This document shows, one piece after another, positions 13,636-28,348 of a DNA stretch of 64,000 nt. The position numbers and the translations under genes are program-made. How positions within the stretch are numbered: position 1 is the first letter of the stretch; each line of letters begins with the position of its first letter. The notes under the pieces were generated by a model. The model was not told the origin of the DNA. It ran no database searches and saw nothing but the letters and a program-made list of their open reading frames with translations. This DNA comes from Aristolochia californica (taxonomy: Eukaryota > Streptophyta > Magnoliopsida > Piperales > Aristolochiaceae): contig JARWKL010000007.1 of NCBI GenBank assembly GCA_029961685.1, positions 24,251,013-24,315,012 on the forward strand, read 5' to 3'.

Positions 13636-16329
13636 GAACACAAAAGTTTTGTTATCCATGTTTGGGAAATTCCATTAGTCTAACCCTATTAAGCTTGGAA
13701 TTTTACATGAAGGAAATTTTTTCTACACATGTTTTAAAAATGGATATGCATGCTTGAAACATGTTAAAGATTCAAATGACCTATGGATCGAAAGCTTTTA
13801 AAGAGAATAACAAACACTCATTAAATTCTCAAGTGAACGTGCGGTGGGATATTTACCCGAGTCTAACAAGTCATTATTTTTCCATTTTATTAAATTTGGT
13901 CTAAAAATCATTGATTATTTTAAAGTGATTTATCATGTGTAACGGGCTATATTTTTGTTTGAAATGTCTTATGGATTGCAATTCAACACTCAGTTAAAAA
14001 TCCTCCACCACAGATTTTTCGCGACGATTGCAAAACATGAGATATAAAAACTAAAAAGAGCTTACAATCCCTAAAAATTACTGACACTCTTTGGAATTAT
14101 CTCTCCCTACAATTGTGCATTGTGCTTTTCCATTTTAGATGTACACTCTTTTCTTAAATGAAACTTTAACTTTTTGCTCTCCCTTCATCCCGAAAACAAA
14201 CAAGGCAAAAAGCTTACAACAAAATGAAACTTTTATAGTTGATGTGTGGAAAAAATTTAAAACAATAACAAATATAAATAATAAAAATTTATTCACCCAA
14301 CACAAATGAACACAAAAGTTTTGTTATCCAATTTTGGGAAATTCCACTAGTTTAACCCTAATAGCTTTGAATTTTGCAAGAAAATGATTTCATCCACACA
14401 TGTTTTAAAAATGGATATGCATGTTTGAAATATGTTAAAGATGCAAATGAGCTATGGATGCAAAGCTTTTAAATAGAATATCAAACGCTCATTAAATTCT
14501 CGAGTGAACTTGCGGTGGGATATTTACCCGAGTCAAACATGCCATTATTTTGCCCATTAACAAAAAGCTGACATAATTAATCATAGATGATTGTAAAGTG
14601 ATTTATCTTGCGTAACGGGCTATATTTTTGTATGAAATGACTTATGGATTGCAATTCAACACTCAGTTAAAAATCCTCTGCCACCAATTTTTCCCGACAA
14701 TTGCAAAACCTGAAATATAAAAAGTAAAAAGACCTTACAATCCCTAAAAATTACAGACACTCTTTGGAATTATCTCTCCCTACAATTGTGCATTGTGCTT
14801 TTCCATTTTAGATGTACACTCTTTTCTTAAATAAAAACTTTGACTTTTCGCTCTCCCTTCAACCTGAAAACAAACAAGTCAAGAAGCTTACAACAACATG
14901 AAAATTTTATAGTTGATGTATGGAAAAACCTTACACAATAACAAATAAAAATAAAGAAAATTTATTCGCCCAACACAAATGAACACAAAAGTTTTGTGAT
15001 CCAATTTTTGGAAATTCCACTAGTTTAACCCTAATAGCTTGGAATTTTGCAAGAAAGAGATTTCTTCCACACATGTTTTAAAAATGGATGTGCATGTTTG
15101 AAACATGTTAAAGATGCAAATGACCTATGGATCCAAATCTTTTAAAGAGAATAACAAACGCTCATTAAATTCTCAAGTGAACTTGCGGTGGGACATTTAC
15201 CCGAGTCAAACCTGCCATTATTTTGCCCATTTGCAAAAAGCTGACATAATTAATCATAGATGATTGTAATGTGATTTATCATGCGTAACGGGCTATATTT
15301 TTGTATGGAATGACTTATGGATTGCAATTCAACCCTCAGTTAAAAATCCTCTGCCACCAATTTTTCCCAACGATTGCGAAACCTGAGATATAAAAACTAA
15401 AAAGAGCTTGCAATCCCTAAAAATTACAGACACTCTTTGGAATTATCTCTCCCTACAATTGTGCATTGTGCTTTTCCATTTTAGATGTACACTATTTTCT
15501 TAAATAAAAATTTTCACTTTTCGCTCTCCCTTCATCCTGAAAACAAACAAGGCAAAAAGCTTACAACAAAATAAAAATTATATAGTAAATGTATGGAAAA
15601 AAATTTAAAACACTAAAAAATATAAATAAAGAAAATTTATTCACCCAACACAAACGAACATAAAAGTTTTTTATCCAATTTTGGGAAATTCCACTAGTTT
15701 AACCCTAATAGCTTGGAATTTTGCAAGAAAGAGATTTCGTCCACACAAGTTTTAAAAATGGATATGCATGTTTGAAACATGTGAAAGATGCAAATGAGCT
15801 ATGGATGCAAAGATTTTAAAGAGAATAACAAACGCTCGTTAAATTCTCAAGTGAACTTAGCGTGGGATATTTACCCGAGTCGAACATGCCATTATTTTGC
15901 CCATTTGCAAAAAGCTGACATAATTAATCATAGGTGATTGTAATGTGATTTATCATGCGTAACGGGCTATATTTTTGTATGAAATGATTTATTGATTGCA
16001 ATTCAACACTCAGTTAAAAATCCTCCGCAACCCATTTTTCCCGACAATTGCAAAACCTGAGATATAAAAATGAAAAGGTGCTTACAATCCCTAAAAATTA
16101 CAGACACTCTTTGGAATTATCTCTCTCTACATATGTGCATTGTGCATTTCCGTTTTAGATGTACACATTTTTGTTAAATCAAAACTTTGAGTTTTTCGCT
16201 CTCCCTTCATCCCGTAAACAAAAAAGGCAAATTGATCACAGCAAAATGAAAATTTCATAGTTGATGTACGGAAAAACTTTGAAACAATAAAAAAAGTAAA
16301 TGAAGAAAATTTATTCACACACCACAAAT
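13636..16329 (+). repeat. Satellite block C-A-A-A
   Basis: Landmarks at 13636 (C), 14308, 14991 and 15656 (all A). The C copy has a 5-bp loss just before its landmark (ACCATTGAAC) and CCATGTTTGGG. Both variants recur at 19023. Confidence 0.85.
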
Positions 16330-18351
16330 GAACACAAAAGTTTTGTTATCCAAGCTTGGGAAATTCCACTAGTCCAAAACTAATATCCTGGAATTTTACA
16401 TGAAGGAGATTTTTTCTACACATGTTTTAAAAATGGATATGCATGCGAGAAACATGTTAAAGATTCAAATGACCTATGCATCCAAAACTTTTAAAGAGAA
16501 TAACAAACGCTCATTAAATTCTCTAGTGAACGTGCGGTGGGATATTTGCCCGAGTCAAACAAGCCATTATTTTTCCCATATTCAAAAATTTGAGCTAACA
16601 ATCATAGATGATTGTAAAGTGATTTATCATGCGTAACGGGCTATATTTTTGTAAGAAATGACTGATGGATTTGAAGTCAACACTCAGTTAAAAATCGCCC
16701 GCCTCCCCCGTTTCCTGACGATTGCAAAATCTTAGAAATAAAAACGAAAGAGTGCATACGATCCCGAAAACATACAAACACTCTCTAGAAGTATCTCTCT
16801 CTATATTTGTGCATTGTGCATTTCCATTTTAGATGTACGCTTTTTTCTTAAATCAGAACTTTGAGTTTTCGCTCCCCCTTCATCCCGTAAACAAAAAAGG
16901 CAAAAAAGATCACAACAAAATAAAAATTTTACACTTGATGTGTAGAAAATATTTAAAATAATAACTAATGTAAATAAAAAATATCTTTTCACACACCACA
17001 AATGAACACAAAAGTTTTGTTATCCAAGTTTGGGAAATTTCATTAGTCCAACCCTATTAAGCTTCGAATTTTACAAGAAGAAGATTCTTTCTACACATGT
17101 TTTAAAAATGGATATGCATGCTTGAACCATATTAAAGATTCAAATAACCTATGGATCCAAGTCTTTCAAAGAGAATTGCAAACGCTCATTAAATTCTCAA
17201 GTGAACGTGCGGTGGGATATTTATAAGAGTCTAACAAGTCATTATTTTGCCCATTTTCAAAAATTTGATCTAACAATCATAGATGATTGTAAAGTGATTT
17301 ATCATGCGTAACGGGCTATATTTTTGTATGAAATGACTTATGGATTGTAATTCAACACTCAGTTAAAAATCCTCTGCCACCAATTTTTCTCGACGATTGC
17401 AAAACCTAAGATATAAAAACTAATAACAGCTTACAATCCCTAAAAATTACAGACACTCTTTGGAATTATCTCTCCCTGCAATTGTGCATTGTACTTTTCC
17501 ATTTTAGATGTACACTTTTTTCTTAAATCAAAACTTTGACTTTTTGCTCTCCCTTCATCCCAAAAACAAACAAGGCAAAAAGCTTACAAGAAAATGAAAA
17601 TTTTATAGTTGATGTATGGAAAAAATTTAAAACAATAACAAATATAAATAAATAAATTTATTCACCCAACACAAATGAACACAAAAGTTTTGTTATCCAA
17701 TTTTGGGAAATTCCACTAGTTTAACCCTAATAGCTTGGAATTTTGCAAGAAAGAGATTTCATCCACACATGTTTTAAAAATGGATATGCATGTTTGAAAG
17801 ATGTTAAAGACGCAAATGAGCTATGGATGCAAAGCATTTAAAGAGAATAACAAACGCTCATTAAATTCTCAAGTGAACTTGGCGTGGGATATTTACCCGA
17901 GTCAAACATGCCATTATTTTGCCCATTTGCAAAAAGCTAACATAATTAATCATAGATGATTGTAATGTGATTTGTCGTGCGTAAAGGGCTATATTTTTGT
18001 ATGAAATGACTTATGGATTGCAATTCAACACTCAGTTAAAAATCCTCCGCAACTCATTTTTCCGGACGATTGCAAAACCTGAGATATAGAAACGAAAAGG
18101 TTCTTACAATCCCTAACAATTATAGACACTCTTTGGAATTTTATCTCTCTACATAAGTGCATTGTGCATTTGCTTTTTAGATGTACACATTTTTCTTAAA
18201 TCAAAACTTTGAGTTTTTCGCTCTCCCTTCATCCTGTAAACAAAAAAGGCAAATATATCACAGCAAAATGAAAATTTCATAGCTGATGTACGGCGAAAGT
18301 TTAAAACAATAAAAAAAGTATATGAAGAAAATTTATTCACACACCACAAAT
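16330..18351 (+). repeat. B-C-A higher-order unit (2,022 bp)
   Basis: Landmarks at 16330 (B), 17004 (C) and 17677 (A). This is the first unit of the regular three-type HOR. Confidence 0.88.
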
Positions 18352-21045
18352 GAACACAAAAGTTTTTTTATCCTAGTTTTGGAAATTCCACTATTCCAAA
18401 ACAAATATCTTGGAATTTTACATAAAGGAGATTTTTTCTACACAAGTTTTAAAAATGGATATGCATGCCAGAAACGTGTTAAAGATTCAAATGACCTATG
18501 GATCCAAAGCTTTTAAAGAGAATAACAAACGCTCATTAAATTCTCAAGTCAATGTGCGGTGCGATATTTGCCCGAGTCAAACAAGCCATTATTTTGCCCA
18601 TATTCAAAAAGTTGAGCTAACAATCATAGATGATTGTAAAGTGATTTGTCATGCGTAACGGGCTATATTTTTGTATGAAATGACTTATGGATTCGAAGTC
18701 AACTCTCAGATAAAAATCGCCCGCCTCCACCGTTTCCCGACGATTGCAAAACCGTAGATATAAAAACGAAAGAGTGCATATGATCCCTAAGACATACAGA
18801 CACTGTTTGGAAATATCTCTCTCTACATTTATGCATTATACATTTCCATTATAGATGTAAACTTTTTTCTTAAATCAGAACTTTGTGTTTTTTCTCCCCC
18901 TTCATCCCGTAAACAAAAAAGGCAAAAAATATCACAACAAAATAAAAATTTTATAGTTGATGTGTGGAAAATATTTAAAATAATAACTAATGTAAATAAA
19001 AAATATCTATTCACACACCATTGAACACAAAAGTTTTGTTATCCATGTTTGGGAAATTCCACTAGTCCAAAACTAATATCATGGAATTTTACACGAAGGA
19101 GATTTTTTCTAGACATGTTTTAAAAATGGATATGCATGCCAGAAACATGTTAAAGATTCAAATGACTTATGGATCCAAAGCTTTTAAAGAGAATAAAAAA
19201 CGTTCATTAAATTCTAAAGTGAACGTGCGGTGGGATACTTTCCCGAGTCAAACAAGCCATTATTTTTCCCATATTCAAAAAGTGGAGCTAACAATCATAG
19301 ATGATTGTAAAGTGATTTGTCATGTGTAACGGGCTATATTTTTGTAAGAAATGACTTAAGGATTTGAAGTCAACAGTCAGTTACAAATGCCCGCCTCCCC
19401 CATTTCCCGACGATTGCAAAACCATAGATATAAAAACGAAAAAAGTGCATACGATCCCTAAAACATACAGACACACTTTGGAAATATCTCTCTCTACATT
19501 TGTGCATTGTGCATTTCCATTTTAGATGTACACTTTTTTCTTAAATCAGAACTTTGAGTTTTCGCTCCCCCTTCATCCCGTAAACAAAAAAGGCAAAAAA
19601 GATCACAACAAAATACAAATTTTATAGTTGATGCGTGGAAAATATTTAAAATAATAACTAATGTAAATAAAAAATATCTATTCACACACCACAAATGAAC
19701 ACAAAAGTTTTGTTATCCAAGTTTGGGAAATTCCATTAGTCCAACCCTATTAAGCATGGAATTTTACAAGAAGGAGATTTTTTCTACACATGTTTTAAAA
19801 ATGGATATGTATGCTTGAGACATGTTAAAGATTCAAATGACCTATGGATCCAAAGCGTTTAAAGAGAATAACAAACGCTCATTAAATTCTCAAGTGAACG
19901 TGCGGTGGGATATTTACCCGAGTCTAACAAGTCATTATTTTGCCCATTTTAAAAAATTTGATCTAAAAATTAAAGATGATTGTAAAGTGAATTATTATGC
20001 GTAACGGGCTATATTTTTGTATGAAATGACTTATGGATTGCAATTCAACACTCAGTTAAAAATCCTTTGCCACCAATTTTTCCCGACGATTGCAAACTCT
20101 GAGATATAAAAACTAAAAAGAGCTTACAATCCCTAAAAATTATAGACACTCTTTGGCATTATCTCTCCCTAAAGTTGTGCATTGTGCTTTTCCATTTTAG
20201 ATGTACACTTTTTTCTTAAATCAAAACATTGACTTTTCGCTCTCCCTTCATCCCGAAAACAAACAAGGCAAAAAGCTTACAACAAAATGAAAATTTTATA
20301 GTTGATGTATGGAAAATATTTAAAACAATAACAAATATAAATAAAGAAAATTTATTCACCCAACACAAATGAACACAAAAGTTTTGTTATCCAATTTTGG
20401 AAATTCCACTAGTTTAACCCTAATAGCTCTGAATTTTGCAAGAAAGAGATTTCGTCCACACATGTTTTAAAAATGGATATGCATGTTTGAAAGATGTTAA
20501 AGATGCAAATGAGCTATGGATGGAAAGCTTTTAAAGAGAATAACAAACGCTCATTAAATTCTCAAGTAAACTTGGCGCGGGATATTTACCCGAGTCAAAC
20601 ATGCCATTATTTTGCCCATTTGCAAAAAGCTGGCATAATTAGTCATAGATGATTGTAATGTGATTTATCATGCGTAAAAGGCTATATTTTTGAGTTAAAT
20701 GACTTATGGATTGCAATTCAACACTCAGTTAAAAATCCTCCGCAACCCATTTTTCCCTACGATTGCAAAACCTGAGATAGAAAAACGAAAAGGTGCTTAC
20801 AATCGCTAAAAATTATAGACACTCTTTGGAATTACCTCTCTCTACATATGTGCATTGTGCATTTCCATTTTAGATGTACACATTTTTCTTAAATCATAAC
20901 TTCGAGTTTTTCTCTCTCCCTTCATCCCCGTAAACAAAAAAGGCAAATAGATCACAGCAAAATAAAAATTTCATAGTTGATGTACGAAAAAAGTTTAAAA
21001 CAATAAAAAAAGTAAATTAAGAAAATTTATTCACACATCACAAAT
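18352..21045 (+). repeat. Four-monomer unit B, C-head/B-body, C, A
   Basis: Landmarks at 18352 (B), 19023, 19697 (C) and 20371 (A). The monomer at 19023 has a C-type head (AATATCTATTCACACACC) but a B-type body (GTCCAAAACTAATATC), so the switch lies between about 19023 and 19060. Confidence 0.83.
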
Positions 21046-22950
21046 GAACACAAAAGTTTTGTTATGCAAGTTTGGGAAATTCCACTAGTCCAAAACTAAT
21101 ATCTTCGAATTTTACTTGAAGGTGATTTTTTCTACACATGTTTTAAAAATGGATATGCATTCCATAAACATGTTAAATATTCATATGACCTATGGATCCA
21201 AAACTTTTAAAGAGAATAAAAAACCGCTCATTAAATTCTCAAGTGAACGTGCGGTGGGATATTTGCCGGAGTCAAACAAGCCATTATTTTGCCCATATTC
21301 AAAACTTTGAGCTAACAATCATAGATGATAGTAAAGTGATTTGTCATGCGTAACGGGCTATATTTTTCTAACAAATGACTTATGGATTTGAAGTCAACAC
21401 TCAGTAAAAAATCGCCCGCCTCCCCCGTTTCCCGACGATTGCAAAACCTTAGTTATAAAAATGAAAAAGTGCAAACAATCCCTAAAACATGCAGACACTC
21501 TTTGGAAATATCTCTCTCTACATTTGTGCATTGTGCATTTCTATTTTAGATCTACACCTTTTTCTTAAATCAGAACTTTGAGTTTTCGCTCCCCCTTCAT
21601 CCCGTAAACAAAAAACGCAAAACAAATCACAAGAAAATAAAATTTTTGTAGTTGATGTGTGTAAAATATTTAAAATAATAACTAATGTAAATAAAAAATA
21701 TCTATTCACACACCACAAATGAACACAAAAGTTTTGTTATCCAAGTTTGGGAAATTCCATTAGTCCAACTCTATTAAGCTTGGAATTTTACATGAAGGAG
21801 ATTTTTTCTACACATGTTTTAAAAATGGATATGCATGCTTGAAACATGTTAAAGATTCAAATCACCAATGGATCCAAAGCTTGTAAAGAGAATAACAAAT
21901 GCTTATTAAATTCCCAAGTGAACGTGCGGTGGGATATTTACCCGAGTCTAACAAGTCATTATTTTGCCCATTTTCAAAAATTTGATCTTACAATCATAGA
22001 TGATTGTAAAGTGATTTATCATGCGTAACGGGCTATATTTTTGTATGAAATGACTTATGGATTGCAATTCAACACTCAGTTAAAAATCCTCTGCCACCAA
22101 TTTTTCCCGACGACTTTTTTTTAAATCAAAACTTTGACTTTTCGCTCTCCCTTCATCCCGAAAACAAACAAGGCAAAAAATCTTACAACAAAATGAAAAT
22201 TTTAAAGTTGATGTACGGAAAAAATTTAAAACAATAACAAATATAAATAAATAAAATTTATTCACCCAACACAAATGAACACAAAAGTTTTGTTATCCAA
22301 TTTTTGGAAATTCCACTAGTTCAACCCTAATAGCTTGGAATTTTGCAAGAAAGAGATTTAATCCACACATGTTTTAAAAATGGATATGCATGTTTGAAAC
22401 ATGTTAAAGATGCAAATGAGCTATGGAAGCAAAGCTTTTAATGAGAATAACAAATGCTCATTAAATTCTCGAGTGAACTTGCGGTGGGATATTTACCCGA
22501 GTCAAACATGCCATTATTTTGCCCATTTGCAAAACACTGACATAATTAATCAAATATGATTGTAATGTGATTTATCATGCGTAACGGGCTATATTTTTGT
22601 ATGAAATGATTTATGGATTGCAATTCAACACTCAGTTAAAAATTCTCCGCAACCCATTTTTCCCGTATTTGGAAAACCTGAGATATAAAAATGAAAAGGT
22701 GCTTACAATCCCTAACAATTACAGGCATTCTTTCGAATTCTCTCTCTCTACATACGTGCAAATTGCATTTCCGGTTTAGATGTATGCATTTTTATTAAAT
22801 CAAAACTTCGAGTTATTCGCGCTCTCTTCATCCCGTAAACAAAAAAGGCAAATAGATCACAGCAAAATGAAAATTTCATAGAGTATGTACGGAAAAAGTT
22901 TAAAACAATCAAAAAATTAAATGAATAAAATTTATTCACACACCACAAAT
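21046..22950 (+). repeat. B-C-A unit with a 119-bp deletion
   Basis: Landmarks at 21046 (B), 21721 (C) and 22277 (A). The C-to-A spacing is 556 bp. The break is near 22113, where CCCGACGAC runs straight into the T-rich part of the next A head, so the TATA-like block and the start of the head are missing. Confidence 0.85.
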
Positions 22951-25900
22951 GAACACAATAGTTTTGTTATCCAAGTTTGGGAAATTCCACTAGTCCAAAA
23001 CTAATATGTTGGAATTTTACATGAAGGAGATTTTTTCTACACATGTTTAAAAAATGGATATGCATGCCAGAAACATGTTAAAGATTCAAATGACCTATGG
23101 ATCCAAAGCTTTTAAAGAGAATAAGAAACGCTCATTAAATTCTCAAATGAACGTGCGGTGGGATATTTGCCCGAGTCAAACAAGCCATTATTTTGCCCAT
23201 ATTCAAAAAGTTGAGCTAAAAATCATAGATGATTGTAAAGTGATTTGTCATGCGTAACGGGCCATATTTTTGTAAGAAATGACTTATGGATTTGAACTCA
23301 ACACTCAGTTAAAAATCGCCTCCCTCCCCCGTTTCCCAACGATTGCAAAACCTTAGATATAAAAACGAAAAAGTGCATACGATCCCTAAAACATACAAAC
23401 ACTCCTTGGAAATATCTCTCTCTACATTTGTGCATTGTGCATTTCCATTACAGATGTACACTTTTTTGTTAAATCAAAACTTTGAGTTTTCGCTCCCCCT
23501 TCATCCCGTAAAGAAAAAAGGTAGAAAAGATCACAACAAAATAAAAATTTTATAGTTGATGTGTGGAAAATATTTAAATTAATAACTAATGTAAATAAAA
23601 AATATCTATTCACACACCACAAATGAACACAAAAGTTTTGTTATCGAAGTTTGGGAAATTCCATTAGTCCAACCCTATTAATCTTGGACTTTTACAAGAA
23701 GGATATTTTTTCTACACATGTTTTAAAAATGAAAATGCATGCTTGAAACATGTTAAAGATTCAAATGACCTATGGATCCAATGCTTCTAAAGAGAATAAC
23801 AAACGCTCATTAAATTCTCAAGGAACGTGCGTTGGGATAATTACCCAAGTCTAACAAGTCATTATTTTGCCCATTTTCAAAAATTTGATCTAACAATCAT
23901 AGATGATTGTAAAGTGATTTATCATGCGTAACGGGCTATAGTTTTGTATGAAATGATTTATGAATTGTAATTCAACACTCTGTTAAAAATCCTCTGCCCC
24001 CAATTTTTCCCTACAATTGCAAAACCTGAGATATAAAAACTAAAAAGAGCTTACAATACCTTAAAATTACAGACACTCTTTGGAATTATCTCTCCCTACA
24101 ATTTTGCATTGTGCTTTTCCATTTTAGATGTACACTTTTTTCTTAAATCAAAACTTTGACTTTTCGCTCTCCCTTCATCCCGAAAACAAACAAGGCAAAA
24201 AAGCTTTCAACAAAATGAAAATTTTATAGTTGATGTATGGAAAAAATTTAAAACAATAACAAATATAAATAAATAAAATTTATTCACCCAACAAAAATGA
24301 ACACAAAAGTTTTGTTATCCAATTTTTGGAAATTCCACTAGTTTAACCCTAATAGCTTGGAATTTTGCAAGAAAGAGATTTCATCCACACATGTTTTAAA
24401 AATGGATATGCATGTTTGAAACATGTTAAAGATGCAAATGAGCTATGGATGCAATGCTTTTAAAGAGAATAACAAACGCTCATTAAATTCTCAAGTTATC
24501 TTGCGGTGGGATATTTACCCGAGTCAAACAAGCCATTATTTTGTCCATTTGCAAAACGCTGACATAATTAATCATAGATTATTGTAATGTGATTTATCAT
24601 GCGTAACGGGCTATATTTTTGTATGAAATGACTGATGGATTGCAATTCAACACTCAGTTAAAAATCTTCCGCAACCCATTTTTCCCGATGATTGCAAAAC
24701 CTGAGATATAAAAACGAAAAGGTGCTTAAAATCCCAAAAAATTAAAGGCACTCTTTGGAATTCTCTCTCTCTACAAATGTGCAAATTGCATTTCCGTTTT
24801 AGATGTACACATTTTTCATAAATCAAAACTTCGAGTTATTCGCGCTCTCTTCATCCCGAAAACAAAAAAGACAAATAGATCACAGCAAAATGAAAATTTC
24901 ATAGTTGATGTACGGAAAATGTTTAAAACAATAAAAAAAAGTAAATGAAGAAAATTTATTCACACACCACAATTGAACACAATAGTTTTGTTATCCAAGT
25001 TTGGGAAATTCCACTAGTCCAAAACTAATGTCTAGGAATTTTACAAGAAGGAGATTTTTTCTTCACATGTTTTAAAAATGGATATGCATGCCAAAAACAT
25101 GTTAAAGATTCAAATAACCTATGGATCCAAAGCTTTTAAAGAGAATAAGAAACGCTCATTAAATTCTCAAATGAACGTGCGGTGGGATATTTGCCCGAGT
25201 CAAACAAGCCATTATTTTGCCCATATTCAAAAAGTTGAGCTAACAATCATAGATGATTGTAAAGTGATTTGTCATGCGTAACGGGCCATATTTTTGTACG
25301 AAATGACTTATGGTTTTGAACTCAACACTCAGTTAAAATTCGCCCCCCTCCCCCGTTTCCCAACGATTGCAAACCCTTAGATATAAAAACGAAAAAGTGC
25401 ATACGATCTCTAAAACATACAGACACTCCTTGGAAATATCTCTCTCTACATTTGTGCATTGTGCATTTCCATTACAGATGTACACTTTTTTCTTAAATCA
25501 AAACTTTGAGTTTTCTCTCCCCCTTCATCCCGTAAACAGAAAAGGTAGAAAAGATCACAACAAAATAAAAATTTTATAGTTGATGTGTAGAAAATATTTA
25601 AATTAATAACTAATGTAAATAAAAAATATCTATTCACACACCACAAATGAACACAAAAGTTTTGTTATCGAAGTTTGGGAAATTCCATTAGTCCAACCCT
25701 ATTAATCTTGGACTTTTACATGAAGGATATTTTTTCTACACATGTTTTAAAAATGAAAATGCATGCTTGAAACATGTTAAAGATTCAAATGACCTATGGA
25801 TCCAATGCTTCTAAAGAGAATAACAAACGCTCATTAAATTCTCAAGGAACGTGCGGTGGGATAATTACCCAAGTCTAACAAGTCATTATTTTGTCCATTT

Positions 25901-27000
25901 TCAAAAATTTGATCTAACAACAATAGATGATTGTAAAGTGATTTATCATACGTAATGGGCTATAGTTTTGTATTAAATGATTTATGAATTGTAATTCAAC
26001 ACTCTGTTAAAAATCCTCTGCCACCAATTTTTCCCGACAATTGCAAAACTTGAGATATAAAAACTAAAAAGAGCTTACAATCCCAAAAAATTACAGACAC
26101 TCTTTGGAATTATCTCTCCCTACAATTTTGCATTGTGCTTTTCCATTTTAGATGTACACTTTTTTCTTAAATCAAAACTTTGACTTTTCGCTCTCCCTTC
26201 ATTCCGAAAACAAACAAGGCAAAAAAGCTTTCAACAAAATGAAAATTTTATAGTTGATGTATGGAAAAAATTTAAAACAATAACAAATATAAATAAAGAA
26301 AATTTATTCACCCAACAAAAATGAACACAAAAGTTTTGTTATCCAATTTTTGGAAATTCCACTAGTTTAACCCTAATAGCTTGGAATTTTGCAAGAAAGA
26401 GATTTCATCCACACATGTTTCAAAAATGGATACGCATGTTTGAAACATGTTAAAGATGCAAATGAGCTATGGATGCAAAGATTTTAAAGAGAATAACAAA
26501 CGCTCATTAAATTCTCAAGTTAACTTGCGGTGGGATATTTACCCGAGTCAAACATGCCATTATTTTGTCCATTTGCAAAACGCTGACATAATTAATCATA
26601 GATTATTGTAATGTGATTTATCATGCGTAACGGGCTATATTTTTGTATGAAATGACTTATGGATTGCAATTCAACCCTCAGTTAAAAATCCTCCGCAACC
26701 CATTTTTCCCGATGATTGCAAAACCTGAAAAATAAAAACGAAAAGGTGCTTAAAATCCCAAAAAATTAAAGGCACTCTTTGGAATTCTCTCTCTCTCTAC
26801 AAATGTGCAAATTGCATTTCCCTTTTAGATGTACACATTTTTCTTAAATCAAAACATCGAGTTATTCGCGCTCTCTTCATCCCGAAAACAAAAAAGACAA
26901 ATAGATCACAGCAAAATGAAAATTTCATAGTTGATGTACGGAAAATGTTTAAAACAATAAAAAAAAGTAAATGAAGAAAATTTATTCACACACCACAATT
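22951..27000 (+). repeat. Two nearly identical B-C-A units in tandem
   Basis: Landmarks at 22951, 23625, 24299 and 24975, 25649, 26323; unit length is about 2,025 bp. Both units share rare variants absent from most other copies: GAACACAATAG at the B landmark, ATTAATCTTGGACTTTTACA and AAATGAAAATGCATGC in C, CAAGGAACGTGCG, and CCCAACAAAAATGAAC in A. This marks a recent local amplification. Confidence 0.88.
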
Positions 27001-28348
27001 GAACACAATAGTTTTGTTATCCAAGTTTGGGAAATTCCACTAGTCCAAAACTAATATCTAGGAATTTTACATGAAGGAGATTTTTTCTACACATGTTTTA
27101 AAAATGGATATGCATGCCAGAAACATGTTAAAGATTCAAATGACCTATGGATCCAATGCTTCTAAAGATAATAACAAACGCTCATTAAATTCTCAAGGAA
27201 CGTGCGGTGGGATAATTACCCAAGTCTAACAAGTCATTATTTTGCCCATTTTCAAAAATTTGATCTAACAATCATAGATGATTGTAAAGTGATTTATCAT
27301 GCGTAACGGGCTATAGTTTTGTATGAAATGATTTATGAATTGTAATTCAACACTCTGTTAAAAATCCTCTGCCACCAAATTTTCCCGATGATTGCAAAAC
27401 CTGAGATATAAAAACTAAAAAGAGCTTACAATCCCTAAAAATTACAGACACTCTTTGGAATTATCTCTCCCTACAATTTTGCATTGTGCTTTTCCATTTT
27501 ATATGTACACTTTTTTCTTAAATCAAAACTTTGACTTTTCACTCACCCTTCATCCCGAAAACAAACAAGGCAAAAAAGCTTTCAACAAAATGAAAATTTT
27601 ATAGTTGATGTATGGAAAAAATTTAAAACAATAACAAATATAAGTAAAGAAAATTTATTCATCCAACAAAAATGAACATAAAAGTTTTGTTATCCAATTT
27701 TTGGAAATTCCACTAGTTTAACCCCAATAGCTTGGAATTTTGCAAGAAAGAGATTTCATCCACACATGTTTTAAAAATGGATATGCATGTTTGAAACATG
27801 TTAAAGATGCAAATGAGCTATGGATGCAAAGCTTTTAAAGAGAATAACAAACGCTCATTAAATTCTCAAGTTAACTTGCGGTGGGATATTTACCTGAGTC
27901 AAACATGCCATTATTTTGTCCATTTGCAAAACGCTGACATAATTAATCATAGATGATTGTAATGTGATTTATCATGCGTAACGGGCTATATTTTTGTATG
28001 AAATGACTTATGGATTGCAATTCAACACTCAGTTAAAAATCCTCCGCAACCCATTTTTCCCGATGATTGCAAAACCTGAGATATAAAAACAAAAAGGTCC
28101 TTAAAATCCCTAAAAATTAAAGGCTCTCTTTGGAATTATCTCTTTCTACATATGTCCATTGTGCATTTCCGTTTTAGATGTACACATTTTTCTTAAATCA
28201 AAACTTTGAGTTTTTCGCTCTCCCTTTATCCCGTAAACAAAAAATGCAAATAGATCACAGCAAAATGAAAATTTCATAGTTGTTGTACGGAAAAAGTTTA
28301 AAACTATAAAAAAAGTAAATGAAGAAAATTTACTCACACACAACAAAT
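27001..28348 (+). repeat. B/C hybrid monomer followed by A
   Basis: The monomer at 27001 is type B through CATGCCAGAAACATG and becomes type C by about 27155 (CCAATGCTTCTAAAG, GGAACGTGCGG, GATCTAACAATC). The A monomer follows at 27673. The unit has shrunk to two monomers (1,348 bp), as expected from an unequal exchange that removed one monomer. Confidence 0.83.
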
